From contig CAMBIK010000005.1 in NCBI GenBank assembly GCA_945867435.1, positions 1 through 46,371 on the forward strand: a stretch of 46,371 nucleotides of DNA, given 5' to 3'. The position numbers and the translations under genes are program-made. Positions 40,552-46,371 of this stretch are shown here, piece by piece (within the stretch, counting starts at the first letter, position 1; the number at the start of each line of letters is the position of its first letter). The notes beneath the pieces were generated by a model that saw nothing but the letters and a program-made list of their open reading frames with translations, made no database searches and was not told the DNA's origin. This DNA comes from Klebsiella pneumoniae (GTDB lineage: Bacteria; Myxococcota_A; UBA796; SXON01).

Positions 40552-41568
40552 ATGGTTGATGTCGTCTTGAGAACGATGCCGCTGGGGTGGGTGTGGGCCA
40601 CGCTCGACCCCTTCCTGTTCTGCGTACACCACGACGACGCTTATCCAGCAGGAAACGCCAGACTTGGCCCGAACGCCTCGCTTGCAGGCCGGGACATGGG
40701 GCAGGACTTCGCGGGCAAGGACGGATGGCGAATGTACCACGGACAGGTGGTGCCGGGCTTTCCCAGTCACCCCCACCGCGGCTTCGAAACGGTCACGCTC
40801 GCTCGACGAGGCCTCATCGATCACTCCGATTCGTTGGGAGCGGCCGCGCGCTTCGGCCGCGGCGATGCCCAATGGCTCACGGCGGGCGCGGGCATCGTGC
40901 ACAGCGAAATGTTTCCTTTGCTCGATGCTTCCGCCCCGAACCCGGTCGAGTTGTTCCAAATCTGGCTGAACCTGCCGGCCGTCGACAAGCACGCGCCACC
41001 GCACTTCGCGATGTTGTGGGCCGACGAAATCCCGCAAGTGTCGATCCAGGACGACGCGGGGCGCAGCGTCGCGATTACCGTCGTCGCCGGCGAGCTCCTG
41101 GGATCGGTGCCGCCCCGACCCCCTCCCCGCTCCTGGGCGGCGCGGCCCGACAGCGACGTAGCCATCTGGACGCTCCGCTTCGACGCAGGGGCCACCTGGA
41201 CACTCCCGCCGGCAAAGCCAGGAACCAACCGAATGCTGTACCTTGCCACCGGCGGCCCCGTGCGCGTCGGTGGGCACATGATCTCGGGGAAAACCGGCGT
41301 GCACCTCCGTGCTGACCATCCGGCCCCTATCGAGGCGGTTGGAGCAGCAGAATTGGTGCTTCTTCAGGGAAAGCCTATCGGAGAGCCGGTCGTGCAACAC
41401 GGGCCGTTCGTCATGAACAGCCACAGCGAGATCCAACAGACATTCGCCGACTATCGCCGCACGGGCTTCGGCGGCTGGCCGTGGCCAAAATCGGACCCGA
41501 CCCACGGCACAGACAACGTGAGGTTCGCCCGCGGCGTGGATGGCAAGGTCGAACGCCGCGAAGGCTGA
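40552..41568 (+). CDS. Pirin family protein
   Basis: Pirins are cupin-fold proteins with one Fe ion; some bacterial members are quercetinases or regulators. This 338-residue protein has HPHRGFETVTLARRG (the HxH ligands), RGLIDHSDSLG, and GAGIVHSEMF (His plus Glu ligands), all in order as in the family. A further ILV-rich C-terminal cupin half is present (RMLYLATGGPVRVGGHMI). The start ATG is preceded by GAGGAG at 40541-40546. No metabolic partner is adjacent. Its stop is four bases from the convergent subtilase gene. Confidence 0.9.
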   Translation: MVDVVLRTMPLGWVWATLDPFLFCVHHDDAYPAGNARLGPNASLAGRDMGQDFAGKDGWRMYHGQVVPGFPSHPHRGFETVTLARRGLIDHSDSLGAAARFGRGDAQWLTAGAGIVHSEMFPLLDASAPNPVELFQIWLNLPAVDKHAPPHFAMLWADEIPQVSIQDDAGRSVAITVVAGELLGSVPPRPPPRSWAARPDSDVAIWTLRFDAGATWTLPPAKPGTNRMLYLATGGPVRVGGHMISGKTGVHLRADHPAPIEAVGAAELVLLQGKPIGEPVVQHGPFVMNSHSEIQQTFADYRRTGFGGWPWPKSDPTHGTDNVRFARGVDGKVERREG

Positions 41569-41572
41569 GTCG

Positions 41573-43279
41573 TCAGCGCCTACGCCTGACCACGACTCCA
41601 AACGCCACGAGGAGCGAAACCGCCCCGGCACCGGCAGTCGTGGCGCAGGTCGCTGGAGTGGCGGGGGCAGGCTCGGCCTCCACCGGCGGCGGCAGATCCA
41701 CCACGCTCAAGGACTGAACGGCGGAAGACTCCCCTTCCCCCCACACGTCCCACGCAGCGACCTTCCACTCGATGGCATCTCCAACTGCAAGCTCGCCGCC
41801 GAGATCGACCCACGTCCCCCCCAGCGAGATCACCTCGGCCTCGGCTTCCTCACCGCCCGCCGGCCACCACCTCACCGTGTACCCCTGCACATCCGAGTCG
41901 GCGTCCAACGCCGGCTCCCAGGCCAGCACGGCTCGACCGACATAGGTTTTGGCCAGCACACGCGTCGGGATGGGAGCTTCCGGGGCGGTGTTCGCGACCG
42001 CAAGCACCGCGGCCCCGGCGTCGATTCTGCCGCAGCCGTAGTACGGGCTCCAGCCTTCATCGTCCCACTCCGCATCGCCCAGGTCACTCCGGACACCGGT
42101 GCGACAAAGCACATCGCGAACCTGCTTCGCCGTGATTCTCGGGTTCGCTTCGATCATCAGCGCTACCACGCCGCTCACGACGGGGGCCGCCCCGCTGGTG
42201 CCCGAGAATCCGTCCCAAAACGCGTCGTCCCCCCCGTAGCTGCCGTAGCCGCCGGGCGTGATGTCGGTGGTGAGCAGCGACGTGGGCGCGGCAATGTCGA
42301 TGTCGTCTCCGAAGTTGCTGTACGAGGACCGTTCATCCCACCATTCCAGGGCGGCCACACTGACGGCCTTGCGGTTGGAGAGCATCATGTCGTCCGAGTT
42401 GTCGCAACCGTCGTTCCCCGCGGCGAACACGACGACACTACCGAGCCCGCCGCGCCCGACATCCTCCGCGTAGTCGAACATCTCGGTGAACACCTCGATG
42501 CTGGGAACGCCATCGCACCCGTAGAACCCCCAGGAGTTCGACAAGACCGACGCCCCGGCATCCACGGCCTCCGCGAAGGACTCGTACAAGTCGCTGGTGC
42601 TGGTGTTCCCGCCGATGAGCCGGATCGCGTACACCTCGGACCCCCAAGCCACCCCGGCCACTCCCAGCCCATTATTCCCGGTCGCGGCTGCAATTCCGGC
42701 GACGCCCGTACCATGGGGGGCGCTGCTGTCTGTACCAGGGCTCGGGTCGTCGTCGCGGTCGATGTAGTCGTGCCCCGGCACCACCACAAGATCGGGATGA
42801 TCGAGCTGCACGCCGGAGTCGATCACGGCGACAACCACCCCGGCTCCGGTTGCGGTGTTCCAAGCCTGCGCCGCGTTGATATCCACGCCGGCAACACGGC
42901 CGCCCTGGCCGGTGTTCTCGAGGTGCCACTGGTCCACGAACCAGGGGTCTGCGGGGACCAGGGCAGGTGTGAGGTCGATCCGCAGGTCCGGGTGGACCCA
43001 CTCCACGTCAGCCCGGGCATGAAGCTCGCGCGCCAACGCGAGGTCGTCGGCTCCAGGACGCAGGCGGATCCTGACCAGCCCGCCCCTCAAACGCTCTATG
43101 CTAACGATGCCGGGCAACGCGGCGAGCGCCGCGGGGTCGGCGGCGCGGGCCAACAAGTCTCCGGTGCGACCGCGAACCGCAGCACCGGCCTCCAACGCCG
43201 ACATCGAAGCCATGTCCGCGCCACGTCCAACGAAGAAGGTGTCGTCGCCAAAAGCCGCATGAAGCCAAAGAGCCAGCAT
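41573..43279 (-). CDS. Secreted subtilisin-like (S8) serine protease
   Basis: This 568-residue protein starts at ATG 43279 with a weak signal (MLALWLHAAFGDD). An inhibitor-like propeptide (about 20-105) precedes the catalytic S8 domain with Asp154 (VVAVIDSGVQLDH), His189 (APHGTGVAGIAAATG) and Ser362 (FSGTSGAAPVVSG); Asn in AAGNDGCDNS. A fibronectin-III-like domain (about 460-540, VLAWEPALDADSDVQGYTV) follows, and the end is CATTAGAGAVSLLVAFGV plus RRRR, a Cys-small-hydrophobic-basic tail resembling MYXO-CTERM. It is thus probably secreted and surface-anchored, perhaps processing surface proteins. It converges on the pirin gene. Confidence 0.92.
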   Translation of the reverse strand: MLALWLHAAFGDDTFFVGRGADMASMSALEAGAAVRGRTGDLLARAADPAALAALPGIVSIERLRGGLVRIRLRPGADDLALARELHARADVEWVHPDLRIDLTPALVPADPWFVDQWHLENTGQGGRVAGVDINAAQAWNTATGAGVVVAVIDSGVQLDHPDLVVVPGHDYIDRDDDPSPGTDSSAPHGTGVAGIAAATGNNGLGVAGVAWGSEVYAIRLIGGNTSTSDLYESFAEAVDAGASVLSNSWGFYGCDGVPSIEVFTEMFDYAEDVGRGGLGSVVVFAAGNDGCDNSDDMMLSNRKAVSVAALEWWDERSSYSNFGDDIDIAAPTSLLTTDITPGGYGSYGGDDAFWDGFSGTSGAAPVVSGVVALMIEANPRITAKQVRDVLCRTGVRSDLGDAEWDDEGWSPYYGCGRIDAGAAVLAVANTAPEAPIPTRVLAKTYVGRAVLAWEPALDADSDVQGYTVRWWPAGGEEAEAEVISLGGTWVDLGGELAVGDAIEWKVAAWDVWGEGESSAVQSLSVVDLPPPVEAEPAPATPATCATTAGAGAVSLLVAFGVVVRRRR

Positions 43280-43326
43280 CCGGCTAGTGTAGCGCAAGGG
43301 CGTTAGGCCCGCGTCACGAGGCCGTC

Positions 43327-44760
43327 ATGTACACCGACACGCTCCTCCACATCGATGGTGCCTGGGTCCCCGGCGCCCAGGGCCGCACCCACGACGTGGT
43401 CAATCCCGCCACCGGGCAGGTGATCGGCGTCGTGGCCCACGCCGAGATCGCAGACCTTGACCGCGCCTTGCTCGCGGCCGAGCGCGGATTTCAGCTGTGG
43501 CGCAAGACCTCGGTTTTTGACCGCTACAAGCTCATGCGGAAGGCCGCAGACCTGTTCCGGTCTCGCGCCGAAGCCGTTGCGCGCCGCCTGACCATGGAGC
43601 AAGGCAAGCCCTACGCAGAGGCGTTCGGCGAAGTCATCCTCGGCGCCGACCTCATCGACTGGTTCGCGGAGGAAGGCCGCCGCGCCTACGGCCGCATCAT
43701 CCCCTCCCGCGTGCCCAACGTGGAGCAGTTGGTTTTCCGTGAGCCGGTCGGTCCTGTCGCGGCATTCACCCCCTGGAACTTTCCGATCAACCAGGTGGTC
43801 CGCAAGCTCTGCGGCGCGGTCGCGACCGGCTGCTCCGTGATCATCAAGGCGCCAGAAGAAACGCCAGCCTCGCCCGCCGACCTCGTCACGGCGTTCATCG
43901 ACGCGGGCATGCCGGCCGGGGTGGTGCAGCTCGTTTACGGGAGCCCCGCCGAAATCTCCAGCTACCTCATCCCTCATCCGGTGATCCGCAAGGTCACGTT
44001 CACCGGGAGCACGCCGGTCGGCAAGCACCTTGCGGCGATGGCAGGCCTCCACATGAAGCGGGCCACGATGGAGCTCGGCGGTCACGCGCCCGCCGTGATC
44101 TTCGCCGACGCGGACGTGGACCTCGCCGCCAAGCTCTTGGCTACGTTCAAGTTCCGTAACGCCGGACAGGTATGCACCAGCCCCACCCGGTTTCTGGTGG
44201 AACGCCCGGCCTACGATCGCTTCGTGGAGGGCTTCTTGAAGGTGACCGAGCGGCTAGTCGTTGGCGATGGCCTCGACCCCGCCACGCGTATGGGCCCGCT
44301 AGCAAACGCCCGGCGCGTGGATGCAATGGAGCGTCTCGTGGCCGATGCCCAGTCTTGCGGAGCCAGCGTACTCCACGGCGGCAAGCGCATTGGGGACCGC
44401 GGCAACTTCTTCCAGCCCACCGTTCTCACCAATCTCAAGCCTCAAACCGCAATTCTCCACGAGGAGCCCTTCGGCCCCATCGTGCCGATCGTGCCCTTCG
44501 ACACCTTCGACGAAGCCGTGGCCGAAAGCAACCGCCTGCCGTTCGGGCTCGCCGCCTACGCCTACACGAGCTCGCTTCGCACGGGTCAGGCCTACGCTGC
44601 GGCGGTGGAATCCGGGATGGTGTCGATCAACCATCAGGGCCTCGCGCTGCCGGAGCTCCCGTTCGGAGGCATCAAGGACTCGGGCTACGGCTCGGAAGGC
44701 GGAACGGAGGGGCTCGACGCCTACCTGAACACAAAACTCGTCACCCGCGCCGGGCTCTAA
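43327..44760 (+). CDS. NAD(P)-dependent aldehyde dehydrogenase, succinate-semialdehyde type
   Basis: This 477-residue aldehyde dehydrogenase has [22 protein letters not shown], the Rossmann-linked [11 protein letters not shown], the general-base Glu249 in TMELGGHAP and the catalytic Cys283 in [12 protein letters not shown]. Length and motifs fit the succinate-semialdehyde dehydrogenase branch (GabD), which yields succinate from 4-aminobutyrate metabolism; other aldehydes are possible. The ATG at 43327 is 47 bp from the divergent subtilase start. It is followed with a one-base gap by the exonuclease gene, so they likely form an operon. Confidence 0.9.
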   Translation: MYTDTLLHIDGAWVPGAQGRTHDVVNPATGQVIGVVAHAEIADLDRALLAAERGFQLWRKTSVFDRYKLMRKAADLFRSRAEAVARRLTMEQGKPYAEAFGEVILGADLIDWFAEEGRRAYGRIIPSRVPNVEQLVFREPVGPVAAFTPWNFPINQVVRKLCGAVATGCSVIIKAPEETPASPADLVTAFIDAGMPAGVVQLVYGSPAEISSYLIPHPVIRKVTFTGSTPVGKHLAAMAGLHMKRATMELGGHAPAVIFADADVDLAAKLLATFKFRNAGQVCTSPTRFLVERPAYDRFVEGFLKVTERLVVGDGLDPATRMGPLANARRVDAMERLVADAQSCGASVLHGGKRIGDRGNFFQPTVLTNLKPQTAILHEEPFGPIVPIVPFDTFDEAVAESNRLPFGLAAYAYTSSLRTGQAYAAAVESGMVSINHQGLALPELPFGGIKDSGYGSEGGTEGLDAYLNTKLVTRAGL

Positions 44761-44761
44761 G

Positions 44762-45520
44762 ATGAACATCACCACGTTCAACGTGAACTCGGTTCGGGCA
44801 CGCCTGGAGCATCTGCTCAGGTGGATCGACGACCGGCAGCCCGACGTCCTTTGCCTTCAGGAACTGAAATGCGTGGACGCGGACCTGCCGCGGGCCGAGT
44901 TTGAGCGGCGCGGCTACCATGTGGAAAGCTTGGGTCAGAAGACCTACAACGGCGTGGCGATCCTTTCGCGCTCCCCCATCTCCGATGTCGTGACCGACCT
45001 TCCCTGGGCGGGCGACCCGCAGGCGCGCGGCATCGCGGGAACCGTCCAGGGCATCCGCATCGTGAACCTCTATGTGGTGAACGGGCAAGACACCGAGAGC
45101 GAAAAGTACCTCTACAAGCTCGAGTGGCTTCGCAAGCTCCGTGAATTCCTCGAAGGAACGACCGGCGGTCCCCTCCTCGTATGCGGAGACTTCAACATCG
45201 CCCCCACAGACGCCGACGTTTACGACCCCGCGGCCTGGAAAGGGCAGGTTCTGTGTACGCAAGCGGAACGCGAAGCCTTCGCCGGCATCTGCGCGCTGGG
45301 CCTGACCGATGCCTATCGAAAGATGAATCCCGAACGCCGACAGTTCACCTGGTGGGACTACCGGGCGAACGGCTTCGACCAGAACAAGGGCGTGCGCATC
45401 GACCACCATCTGGTCAGCGACGTGCTGCTGCCCCGCGTCCTCGACGTGACCGTGGACATGGACGAGCGGGCGCGCCCCCAAGCGAGCGACCACGCGCCAG
45501 TCACCCTGCACTTGGCGTAG
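44762..45520 (+). CDS. xthA: Exodeoxyribonuclease III
   Basis: XthA removes nucleotides from 3' ends and cleaves abasic sites in base-excision repair. This 252-residue protein is of family length, with the DNase I-like fold. FNVNSVRARL is at the start, Glu34 in CLQELKC is the metal ligand, then YNGVAILSR, the catalytic LLVCGDFNIAP, the WWDYRANGFDQNKGVRIDHH segment and SDHAPVTL at the end. These are all the signatures of the family. The start ATG lies one base after the aldehyde dehydrogenase stop. Confidence 0.96.
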   Translation: MNITTFNVNSVRARLEHLLRWIDDRQPDVLCLQELKCVDADLPRAEFERRGYHVESLGQKTYNGVAILSRSPISDVVTDLPWAGDPQARGIAGTVQGIRIVNLYVVNGQDTESEKYLYKLEWLRKLREFLEGTTGGPLLVCGDFNIAPTDADVYDPAAWKGQVLCTQAEREAFAGICALGLTDAYRKMNPERRQFTWWDYRANGFDQNKGVRIDHHLVSDVLLPRVLDVTVDMDERARPQASDHAPVTLHLA

Positions 45521-45524
45521 CGGT

Positions 45525-46226
45525 TCAGTCGATCCGCAGAGTCGCGATCATCGCCTTCACCGCCGAATAGATCTCCACCTCAATGGCGCGGCTCAGCACA
45601 TCTGCCCAGCGCTCGAAGGGATCGATCAGGCCTTCCTCCGCCGATTCCGCCATCGGCAAGCGCGACAAATCCTCTCGCAACGCCGCTTCTGCTTCACGGG
45701 CGCCTTCCGCGAGGCGCGGCCCCACCGCGAGGATCAACGCCAGGCCGACCCCGGGAACCGGCGCAGTCGCCAGCAGGGGATCGAGCCAAGTCACTGTCTT
45801 TTTCCACGCCACCTCAAGTTCGCTGTCCAACCCGTGGGGAAGGAGCACAAGCGGGCGGGTCGCGGCGACCAGTGTGCCTTGCCGTTCCCCCGCAGCCCGA
45901 CCCTCGGCAAGCGCGCCAGGAAGGGCCTTGTGGAGGGTGGAGAGCGCGTCAAGCGTAGGGACGAGCGCGTCGCTGAACCGAGTCAGCAGGTCGGCCTCGC
46001 CCTCCTCCCCAATCAAGCGCCGGGCCAGTTCGGCCGCGCACACTTCCCAGGTGGACACCGCGGCCGTGCCGGGGCGCTTGAGATGGCCATCGATCTGGTC
46101 AGCCAGCTCGGGCCAGGCGTCGGCGACGGCGTTCGACCATGCCTGACCGACCTGGCCACGCGCGGGGGGGGGACCACCGGCCAAGCGGGCTCGCACCTCC
46201 TTCAACAGGCCCCGAAACAGCGCCAT
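45525..46226 (-). CDS. Protein of unknown function, mainly helical
   Basis: This 233-residue protein starts at ATG 46226; GAGG at 46232-46235 is five bases before it. GTG codons at 46232 and 46244 are alternatives. Helices rich in Ala/Glu and Leu follow (FRGLLKEVRARLAGG, WEVCAAELARRLIGEEGEAD, RFSDALVPTLDALSTLHKAL). There is no signal peptide or clear transmembrane segment, although one hydrophobic run is present (VPGVGLALILAVGPRLAEG). The protein is not recognised. A nine-C tract (46164-46172) covers codons 19-21. It diverges from the CobW-like gene with overlapping regulatory space (34 bp). Confidence 0.72.
   Translation of the reverse strand: MALFRGLLKEVRARLAGGPPPARGQVGQAWSNAVADAWPELADQIDGHLKRPGTAAVSTWEVCAAELARRLIGEEGEADLLTRFSDALVPTLDALSTLHKALPGALAEGRAAGERQGTLVAATRPLVLLPHGLDSELEVAWKKTVTWLDPLLATAPVPGVGLALILAVGPRLAEGAREAEAALREDLSRLPMAESAEEGLIDPFERWADVLSRAIEVEIYSAVKAMIATLRID
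46164..46172 (-). repeat. Nine-C run in the unknown gene at 45525-46226
   Basis: A run of nine C on the coding strand encodes three prolines at residues 19-21. A slip would shift the frame early in the protein. Confidence 0.4.
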
Positions 46227-46259
46227 CCGCACCTCGACGGACACCGTTATATCGCCCGG

Positions 46260-46371
46260 ATGCCCGCTCGCGTACCCGTCCTGGTAGTCGGTGGATTCCT
46301 GGGAAGCGGAAAAACCACCATGGTCCGTCATTTGCTGGCCGATGCGCAGTTGCGCGGACTTCGGCTGGCGG
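46260..46371 (+). CDS. CobW/UreG-type GTPase, N-terminal part (runs off the right edge)
   Basis: The first about 37 residues of a gene starting at ATG 46260 are present. After the first strand (PVLVVGGFLGSGKTTMVRHL) the P-loop is GSGKTT, and the preceding GGFLGSGKTT is the signature of CobW/COG0523 GTPases that deliver metals to enzymes. The C-terminal portion is outside the window. No metal-enzyme gene is adjacent in the visible part. The start is not yet certain but the ATG is the first in this frame. Confidence 0.82.
   Translation, partial: MPARVPVLVVGGFLGSGKTTMVRHLLADAQLRGLRLA

Noticed and set aside
41540-43306. 588-codon plus-strand frame
   Set aside because: It is antisense to the subtilase gene, which has an intact catalytic triad.

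Overview
The window is high-GC and very gene-dense. Neighbouring genes often overlap by 1-8 nt (ATGA, GTGA, TGATG). It is rich in outer-membrane or secreted lipoproteins and in Asp-rich calcium-loop proteins (MopE-type and thrombospondin-3-type repeats, OmpA-TSP3), and two proteins end in a hydrophobic helix plus basic tail resembling MYXO-CTERM. This suggests a Gram-negative bacterium of the Myxococcota or a related former deltaproteobacterial lineage. That placement is inferred from gene content, not computed.

Layout. (1) 1-6.6 kb: a partial LamG-like lipoprotein, a NamZ/DUF1343 muramidase-family gene, then a leftward operon Nudix - lipoprotein - MlaD (MCE) - ABC-2 permease - TPR protein - LolA-like lipoprotein. 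(2) 6.6-13 kb: signal peptidase I, a CotH-family lipoprotein, then a rightward overlapping operon transglutaminase - ABC ATPase - lipoprotein - MlaE - MlaF. Both transporters are split: MlaD and the ABC-2 permease lie in the left operon, MlaEF and a free ABC ATPase in the right one. (3) 13-17.2 kb: mnmG (tRNA modification), a lipoprotein and a GT-C-like membrane glycosyltransferase. (4) 17.2-27.6 kb: a leftward run of eight genes. It starts with a DegT-fold enzyme that has His in place of the PLP lysine (sugar 3-dehydratase, ColD/RfbH type), an SDR epimerase and a GDP-fucose-synthase-like epimerase/reductase. It continues with a four-repeat lipoprotein, a lamin-tail/MopE protein, an OmpA-TSP3 protein, a calcium-loop lipoprotein and a discoidin-like glycan-binding protein. 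(5) 27.6-30.5 kb: patatin, an orphan cytosine-5 DNA methyltransferase with a cysteine knuckle, and ArfB. (6) 30.6-35 kb: a leftward operon of an exported protein, SGNH hydrolase, GT2 glycosyltransferase and a MopE + leucine-rich-repeat lipoprotein. (7) 35-39.4 kb: a probable DUF885 gene remnant, metallophosphoesterase, an unknown, ornithine aminotransferase, HtpX, a terminator-like hairpin and tRNA-Val(CAC). (8) 39.4-46.4 kb: a 46-residue basic protein, lipoprotein, pirin, subtilase, aldehyde dehydrogenase, exonuclease III, an unknown and the start of a CobW-type GTPase.

No phage, insertion sequence, CRISPR array or classical defence island is visible. The most distinctive material is the sugar-nucleotide-to-surface-protein operon of 17.2-27.6 kb, with its four-copy repeat lipoprotein. 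The smaller operon at 30.6-35 kb looks similar in plan. Three protein-coding genes carry G/C tracts of 8-9 nt near their 5' ends and one carries a tract in its leader, which may allow phase variation. No intergenic stretch exceeds about 300 bp apart from the region around the tRNA.
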